Origin: Actinomycetota bacterium
GTDB taxonomy: Bacteria > Actinomycetota > Thermoleophilia > Solirubrobacterales > Solirubrobacteraceae
Length of the DNA stretch: 5,022 nucleotides
Assembly: GCA_005788585.1 (NCBI GenBank)
Contig: SYBY01000186.1
Coordinates: 1 to 5,022, forward strand
Direction: 5' to 3'
In this document: piece by piece, positions 1-5,022 of the stretch
Position numbering within the stretch: the stretch's first letter is position 1
Layout: each line of letters begins with the position of its first letter
Notes under the pieces: model-generated
Databases searched by the model: none
Seen by the model: the letters and a program-made list of their open reading frames with translations, nothing else
Told to the model about the DNA's origin: nothing
Translations under genes and position numbers: made by a program

Positions 1-1
1 C

Positions 2-316
2 AAGTACTTCGCGATCCTGCCGGCGATCTTCGCGGCCACCTACGCCGCGGCAGGCGAGACGACGGGGCCGCTGGACGCCCTGAACATCATGGGCCTGGGC
101 ACGCCCCAGTCGGCGATCATCAGCGCGATCGTCTTCAACGCGATCGTCATCCCGCTGCTCGTGCCGCTCGCGCTGCGGGGCGTGCGGTACAAGCCGTCGG
201 GCGCCACGGCGCTGCTGCGGCGCAACCTCCTGGTCTACGGGCTGGGCGGCATCGTCGCCCCGTTCGTCGGCATCAAGCTCATCGACCTCGTCGTGCACAA
301 CCTGCTCGGGGCATGA
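2..316 (+). CDS. kdpB: Potassium-transporting ATPase subunit B, C-terminal fragment
   Basis: This is the last 104 residues of KdpB, the P-type ATPase subunit that hydrolyses ATP to drive high-affinity K+ uptake by the membrane KdpFABC complex. The gene begins before the window. The fragment opens with [14 protein letters not shown], continues with the family-typical segments [23 protein letters not shown], split here as [12 protein letters not shown] and [11 protein letters not shown], then [24 protein letters not shown] and GIKLIDL. These match the final transmembrane helices and C-terminus of KdpB as I remember them. Three hydrophobic helices are visible, around residues 2-14, 36-58 and 78-100 of the fragment. 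The catalytic P-domain and nucleotide domain lie upstream and cannot be checked. The gene ends at TGA 314-316, only 7 bp before the kdpD-like gene, so the two are probably co-transcribed. Unusually, kdpC does not follow. Confidence 0.96.
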   Translation, partial: KYFAILPAIFAATYAAAGETTGPLDALNIMGLGTPQSAIISAIVFNAIVIPLLVPLALRGVRYKPSGATALLRRNLLVYGLGGIVAPFVGIKLIDLVVHNLLGA

Positions 317-323
317 TCGACGC

Positions 324-1451
324 GTGGCGCGCGGCCGGCATCGCATCTACCTCGGCATGGCCGCGGGCGTCGGCAAGACGTTCCGCATGCTGGCCGACGG
401 GCGCGCCGAGCAGGAGAGCGGCCGCGATGTCGTGATCGGCTACCTCGAACCGCACGGCCGGGTGGAGACCGAGGAGCAGGCCCACGGCCTGGCGTCGGTG
501 CCCCACCGGCGGATCACCTACCGCGACCGCACGCTCGACGAGGTCGACCTGCCGGGGGTGCTGGCCCGCCGGCCCGCGCTCTGCCTTATCGATGAGCTGG
601 CCCACACCAACGCGCCGGGCGTGGAGCACGCCAAGCGCTGGCAGGACGTCGACGCGGTGCTGAACGCCGGCATCGACGTGTGGTCCACGGTCAACGTCCA
701 GCACCTCGAGTCGCTGAACGACCAGGTCCAGCAGCTGACCGGCGTGAAGGTGCGCGAGACCCTCCCCGACCGGGTCCTCGCCGACGCCGACGAGGTCCTG
801 CTCATCGACCTGCCGCCCGACCAGCTCATCGCGCGGCTGCAGGCGGGAAAGGTGTATCCGGCCGAGCGGGTGGCGGCCGCGCTGAACGGGTTCTTCAAGG
901 CCGAGCACCTCGCGGCGCTGCGTGAGGTCGCGCTGCGGCAGGTCGCCGAGGAGGTCCAGGAGAAGCGGCTGCTCGTCGACCGGCCCGTCCGCTCCGCCAC
1001 GCGCGACGACCGGATGAAGACGAACCCGGCCGCGGTCGCGGTGGGCGAGCGGCTGCTGGCGCTCGTGACCCCGAACCCGCGGTCGCAGCGCGTCGTCCGC
1101 CGGGCGTTCCGGTCGTCCCAGCGCCTCGGCGCCGACCTCGACCTGCTGTGGGTCGCACCCGCCGGGCGGGAGCCTGACGAGGGGCAACGCGAACAGCTCG
1201 ACGGATTGCGCCGGCTGGCCTCCGTGCTCGGCGCGCACCTGCTCGTCGAGCCGGGCGACGATGTCGTGGACACGGTCAAGCGCGTGGCGGCGGAGCGCGG
1301 GACGACCTACGTCCTGATGGGCGTCCCGGCGCGGAGAACCGGCGCGCGCCGGCTGGCCGAGCCGCTGCCGATGCGCCTCGTGCGCGCGCTGCCCGGGATC
1401 GACGTGCGCATCGTCGCGGACCGCACGCGGCGCGAGGAGCGCTCGCCATGA
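324..1451 (+). CDS. kdpD: Short KdpD-like sensor protein (KdpD N-domain plus USP domain, no kinase)
   Basis: The 375-residue protein matches the cytoplasmic N-terminal part of KdpD, the sensor that controls kdp expression in response to K+ limitation or turgor. Residues 8-220 form the KdpD domain. It has a Walker A motif GMAAGVGKT (11-19), a Walker B-like IDELAHTNAPG (89-99), and the hallmark blocks KRWQDVD (104-110), STVNVQHLESLND (121-133) and VRETLPDRVL (143-152). Residues about 241-366 form a USP-like domain ending near VLMGVPARRTG. The protein stops there, whereas full KdpD (about 850-900 aa) continues with four membrane helices, a GAF domain and the histidine kinase. The end is clean and overlaps the next gene, so it looks like a natural short form and not decay. 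Start: GTG at 324, seven residues before the first conserved strand. An ATG at 313 is out of frame. A weak GGGG lies 12 nt upstream, so coupling to kdpB is likely. It may act as a regulator of an unlinked kinase or of the pump itself; that is inference. Confidence 0.93.
   Translation: MARGRHRIYLGMAAGVGKTFRMLADGRAEQESGRDVVIGYLEPHGRVETEEQAHGLASVPHRRITYRDRTLDEVDLPGVLARRPALCLIDELAHTNAPGVEHAKRWQDVDAVLNAGIDVWSTVNVQHLESLNDQVQQLTGVKVRETLPDRVLADADEVLLIDLPPDQLIARLQAGKVYPAERVAAALNGFFKAEHLAALREVALRQVAEEVQEKRLLVDRPVRSATRDDRMKTNPAAVAVGERLLALVTPNPRSQRVVRRAFRSSQRLGADLDLLWVAPAGREPDEGQREQLDGLRRLASVLGAHLLVEPGDDVVDTVKRVAAERGTTYVLMGVPARRTGARRLAEPLPMRLVRALPGIDVRIVADRTRREERSP
1434..1439 (+). promoter_or_regulatory. 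Ribosome binding site of the USP-domain gene
   Basis: GAGGAG lies inside the end of the kdpD-like gene, 8 nt before the ATG at 1448. It supports that start and independent initiation in addition to coupling through the ATGA overlap. Confidence 0.7.
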
Positions 1452-2095
1452 CGCTGCTGGAGCTCGTCGCCATCCCGCTGGCGATCGCCGTCGCGGTCAT
1501 GGCGGTCCTGTTGCTCCGGCGGCGCCGGGCGGCCGAACTGGACCCGGCAGCGCACCGGATCCTGTTCCCGTTCGTCGGCTCGGCGGTGTCGCAGCGCGCA
1601 CTCGACGCGACCCTGCGCCTCGCCCGCGCGGAGGACGCGGTCCTGGTGCCCGCGTACCTCGCGCCCGTCCCGCTGGACCTCCCGCTCACCGCGGCGATCC
1701 CCGGGGCGGCACTGGCGGCGATGCCCGTCTTCGAGGCGATCGAGCAGCGCGCCGCCACGCAGGGCATCGCCGTCGACACGCGGATCGAGCGAGGCCGCAC
1801 CGTCCGCCACGCGCTCCGTCAAGCCATCGCGCAGGAGCGGTTCGACCGCATCGTCGTCGCGGTGGCCACGCCGCAGACCGACGGGCTTGCCCCCGAGGAC
1901 GTCGCCTGGCTGCTGGAACGCGGCGCCTGCGAGATCCTGGTCCTGCGCCCGCGGCGCGACCTCGTGGCGGCCTCGCGGGAACCCGCCGACGAAAGGCCCG
2001 CTGACCGGGTCTTTCGTCGGTCACGGCGGCCGGGCCCGCCGCGCGGTCACGCCGCGGCGCGGGCGGGCGGCGCCGCTGCCGTCCCGCCACGGTGA
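1448..2095 (+). CDS. Membrane-anchored universal stress protein-like protein
   Basis: The 215-residue product begins with one hydrophobic helix (about residues 3-23) followed directly by RRRR (24-27), which predicts a C-terminus in the cytoplasm. Residues 37-168 resemble a USP (UspA-like) fold: a first strand HRILFPFVGS (36-45), helix SQRALDATLRLARAEDA (48-64), a strand VLVPAYLAPVP, and a last strand EILVLRP (162-168). The usual USP ATP-binding signature (G-2X-G-9X-G-S/T) between the last helices is not present: IVVAVATPQTDG replaces the glycine loop, so nucleotide binding is doubtful. The start ATG overlaps the kdpD-like stop (ATGA), and a good GAGGAG lies upstream, so it belongs to the kdp operon. 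Residues after about 170 are Arg/Ala/Pro-rich and look non-conserved. They cover a strong hairpin and 49 bp of antisense overlap with ureD. The substrate and partner are unknown; a role beside the short KdpD in sensing or supporting potassium uptake is inferred from position only. Confidence 0.82.
   Translation: MTLLELVAIPLAIAVAVMAVLLLRRRRAAELDPAAHRILFPFVGSAVSQRALDATLRLARAEDAVLVPAYLAPVPLDLPLTAAIPGAALAAMPVFEAIEQRAATQGIAVDTRIERGRTVRHALRQAIAQERFDRIVVAVATPQTDGLAPEDVAWLLERGACEILVLRPRRDLVAASREPADERPADRVFRRSRRPGPPRGHAAARAGGAAAVPPR
1986..2020. terminator. Strong hairpin at the convergent kdp/ure junction, probable bidirectional terminator
   Basis: The arms 1986-2000 (CCGACGAAAGGCCCG) and 2006-2020 (CGGGTCTTTCGTCGG) pair over 15 positions with one G-U wobble in the plus-strand RNA, around a 5-nt loop CTGAC. 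No T-run follows on either strand, which is common for hairpin terminators of GC-rich actinobacteria. It lies 27 bp past the ureD stop, a natural place to end the urease transcript. On the plus strand it lies inside the last part of the USP-like gene, before its stop codon, so termination there would leave that message without a stop. Confidence 0.72.
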
Positions 2096-2805
2096 CCCCC
2101 ACCACCCAACAGCGCCCGCCGCCACGCCGCCGGCGCGCCCCCATACGCACGCGTGGCCGCCGCGAGCGAGCCCGCGAGCTCCTGCCGCACCGTCCCCGCA
2201 CCCGCCAGCTGAAACGCTGCGTCGTCCTCGGCCCGCGCGCCATAGAGCGCAAGGGTGTCGAGCACCTTCGCGTCGCCCAGCACCGCCGGCGATCGCAGCA
2301 GCCCGACATCTCCCGTGTCCAGCGCCTCGGCGTGCAGCGGGCGCGTCTCGAGCCGCACGTCGGTCACCGTCGCCAGGTGCCCGGCCAGCTCGCCGGACCG
2401 GCCGAGGACGAGGGTGTCGCGCAGCAGCGCGGCGGCGCCGCAGCCCAGCCCGACCTCCGTCCTGCGATGCACCGCGCTGCCTGCACCGAGGATGAGCGGC
2501 TGCGCCTCCCATTCCAGCCGGGCCCGCGCGCCGACGTCCAGCCGGACGTCGACCTCCGCCGGTTCGCCCCCGCGCACGTCGTGCGCCACGCGCGCCGCGA
2601 CGTCGACGAGGCGCAGCCGCGCGCCTGGGCCGCAGCGGACATCGATCTGCACGCGGTCGCCCGCCAGCAGCGACGCTGCGGTCTGCACGAGCGCGACCCG
2701 CGCGACGTCGCCGTCAGGCGAGAGGACGCGGGGGCGCAGGAGCCCGCCGCCCGCCAGGCGGGTCAGCCGCGTGGCGGCGCCGTCGCGCGTCGCGACGACC
2801 TCAAT
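2047..2805 (-). CDS. ureD: Urease accessory protein UreD
   Basis: UreD (UreH in some species) is the scaffold that binds apo-urease and, with UreF and UreG, delivers nickel to its active site in the cytoplasm. The 252-residue product shows the UreD pattern: [20 protein letters not shown] near the start, [19 protein letters not shown], then a region rich in short strands with [33 protein letters not shown] (about residues 80-98), [13 protein letters not shown] and [11 protein letters not shown]. The length is near that of actinobacterial family members. The last 20 or so residues are Gly/Ala/Arg-rich and overlap the USP-like gene antisense. No ATG, GTG or TTG exists at the expected start. The first conserved residue follows an in-frame ATT at 2805-2803 that shares one base with the ureG TGA, so I place the start there. 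A CTG 13 codons further in is an alternative. It is the last gene of the urease operon. Confidence 0.88.
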   Translation of the reverse strand: MEVVATRDGAATRLTRLAGGGLLRPRVLSPDGDVARVALVQTAASLLAGDRVQIDVRCGPGARLRLVDVAARVAHDVRGGEPAEVDVRLDVGARARLEWEAQPLILGAGSAVHRRTEVGLGCGAAALLRDTLVLGRSGELAGHLATVTDVRLETRPLHAEALDTGDVGLLRSPAVLGDAKVLDTLALYGARAEDDAAFQLAGAGTVRQELAGSLAAATRAYGGAPAAWRRALLGGGGHRGGTAAAPPARAAA

Positions 2806-3517
2806 GCGTGTGGGCGTGGGTGTGCGGATGCGCGTGGTCGTGGTCGTCGGCCGCGTGGACGTGCGGCGCCATCGGGCCGGGGTCGGCGGGGACGAGGTCG
2901 CCCGCGACGTGGCGCGCCAGCTCCCCGCGCACCCAGTCGGCGATCCGCGCAACGTCCTCGGCAGCCCGCAGCGACGCCGGCAGCGTCGGCCGCCCCTCGC
3001 GACGCTCCCCCGCATCGCTGACCATCCGCTCGACGCTCGCGCCCACGAGCGGCGCGATGTCGATCTTGTTGATGACCAGCAGGTCGGCCCGCTCGACGCC
3101 CGGGCCACCCTTGCGCGGCACGTCGTCGCCACCGGCGCAGTCCAGCACGAAGATCTGGGTGTCGGCCAGCGCCGGGGAGACCGTCGCGGTGAGGTTGTCG
3201 CCGCCGGACTCGACGAAGACGATGTCGAGCGGCCCCTCCGCCGCCTCGAGCGTCTCGACCGCGAGCAGGTTCTCGCTGACGTCGTCGCGGATCGCGGTGT
3301 GCGGGCAGCAGCCCGTCTGCACCGCGACGATCCGCTCGGGCGGCAGCACGCCCTGGCTGCGCAGGAAGCGGGCGTCCTCGTCGGTGTAGATGTCGTTGGT
3401 GACGACGCCGAGGGCCAGGTCGTCCGCGAGCGCACCGCACAGCGCGGCGGCCAGCGAGCTCTTGCCCGTCCCGACCGGGCCGGCGATGCCGACGCGTAGT
3501 GCTCGTTCAGCTGACAA
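2801..3517 (-). CDS. ureG: Urease accessory GTPase UreG with C-terminal histidine-rich tail
   Basis: UreG is the SIMIBI-class GTPase that binds nickel and hands it to urease when GTP is hydrolysed. The 238-residue product has Walker A GPVGTGKS (13-20), VVTNDIYT (38-45), the nickel-binding Cys-Pro-His at 71-73 in [12 protein letters not shown], the [14 protein letters not shown] block (102-115), [19 protein letters not shown] (133-151) including the guanine-binding NK-D, and APLVGAS (155-161). All key residues are intact. The last 20 residues (219-238) hold nine histidines; many UreG proteins carry such a stretch at the N-terminus instead, or lack it. No ureE, the usual nickel chaperone, lies in this part of the operon. 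The start is TTG at 3517, supported by GGAG five bases upstream and by the conserved [10 protein letters not shown] beginning at residue 7; no ATG or GTG is available nearby. The gene overlaps the ureF end by 11 bp and meets ureD at its stop. Confidence 0.96.
   Translation of the reverse strand: MSAERALRVGIAGPVGTGKSSLAAALCGALADDLALGVVTNDIYTDEDARFLRSQGVLPPERIVAVQTGCCPHTAIRDDVSENLLAVETLEAAEGPLDIVFVESGGDNLTATVSPALADTQIFVLDCAGGDDVPRKGGPGVERADLLVINKIDIAPLVGASVERMVSDAGERREGRPTLPASLRAAEDVARIADWVRGELARHVAGDLVPADPGPMAPHVHAADDHDHAHPHTHAHTH
2804..2863 (-). other. Histidine-rich tail of UreG (putative metal-binding segment)
   Basis: These 20 codons encode residues 219-238, nine of them His, mostly in alternating His-X pairs with two Asp-Asp/Asp-His elements, ending with His as the final residue. 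The DNA is correspondingly repetitive (CAC-GCC-CAC-ACG type units). Such stretches in UreG, UreE and HypB bind and store nickel. Use here for nickel storage is inferred. Confidence 0.85.
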
Positions 3518-4148
3518 AGAGTCTCCGTTCCTCGAGGTTGTGGGCGAACGCCCGGCGGTCGAGCAGTGGCGTGCTCGGGGCGGGCAGCGGGTCGGTCGGC
3601 CCGATCGCCGCTGCGCGTGCCGCGAGGGCGTCGATGAGCGGCGCCACCCCGGCGAGCCAGGCCGTCGCGTCGAGCGCGTCCACCGCCAGCAGCTTCGGCG
3701 CCGCGGACACCACCGTCGCCGCGTCGTCGTAGAGCGAGAGCCGCGCGACCGCCAGGGGCTCCATGCCCGCCGCGGAGCCCGCGAGGCCCAGGACGACCGG
3801 GCGGGGCGTGAGCGCCGATACCGCCGCGTACGGCTCGAGGGCGGTGTCCGGCCAGAGCCGCAACGACAGGCGCAGGAGCGCTCGTCCGAGCCTGCGGCCC
3901 GCATCGCGGACCGCAGGGACCGGCGTGCGCGCGGCCCACGCGTCGTCGAGCTCACGCGGGTCGTCGCCCGCGGCGGCCCGGGCCGCGACGGCCGCGTCGA
4001 TGAGCCCCACGGTCCGCAGCCGGGCGCGGATGAAGTGCGGGACCTCACGCGCGGTGAGCCCCGCGGCCTCCAGACCCCCGGAGTGCGCGAACCCCCCGGT
4101 GGGCGTCCGACCGTCGGCGAGGAGCAGCTCGAGCGCGGAGGACGCCAT
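3507..4148 (-). CDS. ureF: Urease accessory protein UreF
   Basis: UreF is an all-helical protein that joins UreD on apo-urease and gates the UreG GTPase during nickel insertion. The 213-residue product has the N-terminal [23 protein letters not shown] block (residues 8-30, given here in shortened form as [12 protein letters not shown] and HSGGLEAAG), [21 protein letters not shown] (74-94), a [18 protein letters not shown] helix (107-124), the [21 protein letters not shown] segment (138-157, shortened: LSLYDDAA and APKLLAVD) and the C-terminal [20 protein letters not shown]. The PTG-HSGG motif and LFVS ending resemble actinobacterial UreF. The length (213 aa) is usual for that group. ATG at 4148 shares one base with the ureC stop (TGATG), and no Shine-Dalgarno sequence precedes it, so translation is probably coupled to ureC. 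The 3' end overlaps ureG. Confidence 0.95.
   Translation of the reverse strand: MASSALELLLADGRTPTGGFAHSGGLEAAGLTAREVPHFIRARLRTVGLIDAAVAARAAAGDDPRELDDAWAARTPVPAVRDAGRRLGRALLRLSLRLWPDTALEPYAAVSALTPRPVVLGLAGSAAGMEPLAVARLSLYDDAATVVSAAPKLLAVDALDATAWLAGVAPLIDALAARAAAIGPTDPLPAPSTPLLDRRAFAHNLEERRLFVS
3523..3526 (-). promoter_or_regulatory. Ribosome binding site deciding the ureG TTG start
   Basis: GGAG on the minus strand lies inside the end of ureF, five bases before the TTG at 3517-3515. It is the main reason for choosing this TTG as the ureG start, together with the six-residue lead before the conserved [10 protein letters not shown]. Confidence 0.7.
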
Positions 4149-5022
4149 CAGAACAGCGAGTACCGCTGGGCCAGCGGCAGTTCGGAGACCGGCATGGGCT
4201 CGACGGCGTCGCCGTCGATGGTGACGACAAACGTCTCCGGATCGACGGCGATGTCCGGCGTGGCGTCGTTGTTCGGGAGGTGCGCCTTGGTGATCGCGCG
4301 GGTGTCGGCGATCGGGACGAGCATCCGTCCGAGCTCAAGCCGGTCGGCCAGCCCGTCGGCCAGCGCCTCCGGCGCCACGAAGGTCACCGCGTGGTCGGGC
4401 GCGGCCTTCGGCGCGGCGGCGAACATGGGCCGGGTGAGGATCGGCTGCGGGGTGGGGATCGAGGCGTTCGCGTCCCCGATCGGCGCACTGGCGACGGCGC
4501 CGCCCTTGAGCACCAGGCTCGGCCGGATGCCGAAGAACGCGGGGTCCCACAGCACGAGGTCGGCGAGCGTGCCGGGCTCGACCGAGCCGACCGTGCCGTC
4601 GATCCCGTGCGAGACGGCGGGCGCGATCGTGTACTTCGCGATGTAGCGCTTCGCGCGGAGATTGTCCGCGCGCTCGGTGGCCGAGAGCGCCCCGCGCCGC
4701 AGCTTCATCGCGTGGGCGGTCTGCCACGTGCGGATGATCGTCTCCCCCACGCGGCCCATCGCCTGTGCGTCCGAGCCGATCATCGAGATCGCGCCCAGGT
4801 CGTGCAGCACGTCCTCGGCGGCCATCGTCGTCTCCCGGATCCGCGACTCGGCGAACGCGAGGTCCTCGGGCACCTTCGGGTTGAGGTGGTGGCAGACGAT
4901 GAGCATGTCCTGATGCTCGGCCAGGGTGTTGATCGTGTGCGGGCGCGTCGGATTCGTCGAGGACGGAAGGACGTTGGCGTGCGAGGCGATCGCGATGATG
5001 TCCGGCGCATGGCCGCCACCCG
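4148..5022 (-). CDS. ureC: Urease alpha subunit UreC, C-terminal half
   Basis: UreC is the catalytic subunit of urease, the cytoplasmic dinuclear nickel enzyme that hydrolyses urea to ammonia and carbamate. The last 290 residues are in the window (first full codon at 5020); the start lies beyond the right edge. Visible catalytic features, in Klebsiella aerogenes numbering as I recall it, are GGGHAPD with the active-site His272 at the very edge (codon 5011-5009), VCHH with flap Cys319 and catalytic His320 (4894-4889), ESR with Arg336, and the nickel ligand Asp360 in GSDAQAMGR (4771-4769). Further signatures are [63 protein letters not shown] and the C-terminal QRYSLF. The stretch before RYIAKYT is a few residues shorter than in the Klebsiella protein. 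Everything needed in this half is intact, so an active enzyme is likely. It is followed without gap by ureF. The carbamylated lysine and other nickel ligands are outside the window. Confidence 0.98.
   Translation of the reverse strand, partial: GGGHAPDIIAIASHANVLPSSTNPTRPHTINTLAEHQDMLIVCHHLNPKVPEDLAFAESRIRETTMAAEDVLHDLGAISMIGSDAQAMGRVGETIIRTWQTAHAMKLRRGALSATERADNLRAKRYIAKYTIAPAVSHGIDGTVGSVEPGTLADLVLWDPAFFGIRPSLVLKGGAVASAPIGDANASIPTPQPILTRPMFAAAPKAAPDHAVTFVAPEALADGLADRLELGRMLVPIADTRAITKAHLPNNDATPDIAVDPETFVVTIDGDAVEPMPVSELPLAQRYSLF

Noticed and set aside
313..330. ATG at 313 overlapping the kdpB stop as start of the next gene
   Set aside because: It is in a different frame from the KdpD domain; the in-frame GTG at 324 fits the domain start.
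279..1238. Long open frame on the minus strand opposite the kdpD-like gene
   Set aside because: Arg/Gly/His-rich translation without recognisable motifs. It is the antisense shadow of a strongly matched KdpD domain in a GC-rich genome.
1975..1986. Small palindrome GCGGG-AA-CCCGC
   Set aside because: A 5-bp stem with a 2-nt loop is expected by chance at this GC content and it adjoins the much stronger hairpin.
2018..2052. Repeated CGGTCACG-like words and GC-rich inverted repeats between the convergent genes
   Set aside because: Short and imperfect; not distinguishable from composition and overlap of two coding frames.
1448..2095. The second plus-strand gene as KdpC or as the missing C-terminal half of KdpD
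   Set aside because: It has one helix instead of KdpD's four, no HisKA or ATPase motifs, and a USP-like soluble part that does not resemble KdpC. Its positive-inside charge also predicts a cytoplasmic domain.
2806..3939. Upstream extension of the ureD frame, giving a 630-residue protein
   Set aside because: The added part is an out-of-frame reading of ureF and ureG with low-complexity composition; UreD similarity begins only at about 2805.
2092..4646. Several long plus-strand open frames across the urease genes (2092-3021, 2255-3499, 3390-4646)
   Set aside because: They run antisense to clearly conserved UreC, UreF, UreG and UreD, have Arg/Ser/Pro-biased compositions and show no domain.

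Overview
The window comes from a very GC-rich bacterium with densely packed, overlapping genes. Strong G/C third-position bias, a urease cluster in ureC-F-G-D order with no ureE between ureC and ureD, and a UreF ending in LFVS (as I recall for mycobacterial UreF) all point to Actinomycetota. I cannot place it more precisely from the sequence; a Thermoleophilia-like lineage is only a guess. I recognise no mobile element, RNA gene or CRISPR array, and no gene-free stretch exceeds 10 bases.

Left half, plus strand (2-2095): this is the end of a potassium-uptake (kdp) operon. It holds the C-terminus of KdpB, then a short KdpD-like protein (375 aa) with only the N-terminal KdpD sensor domain and a universal-stress-protein (USP) domain, with no membrane or kinase part. 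Next, by ATGA overlap, comes a single-helix membrane protein with a USP-like domain. kdpC is not in its usual place between kdpB and kdpD.

Right half, minus strand (5022-2047, so transcription runs leftward): this is the end of a urease operon, ureC (C-terminal half) - ureF - ureG - ureD. UreC is the nickel-bearing catalytic subunit, and UreF, UreG and UreD are the maturation proteins that load nickel into it. All three junctions overlap: TGATG for ureC/ureF, 11 bp for ureF/ureG, and an apparent ATTGA for ureG/ureD. UreG ends in a histidine-rich tail that may take over the nickel-binding work of the missing UreE.

The two operons converge. The usp and ureD reading frames overlap antisense by 49 bp, and a strong 15-bp-stem hairpin (1986-2020) lies there, just past the ureD stop but still inside the usp frame. 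The most noteworthy points are the kinase-less KdpD plus anchored USP pair, the absent kdpC, the His-tailed UreG, the non-canonical ureD start, and the hairpin inside the end of the usp gene.
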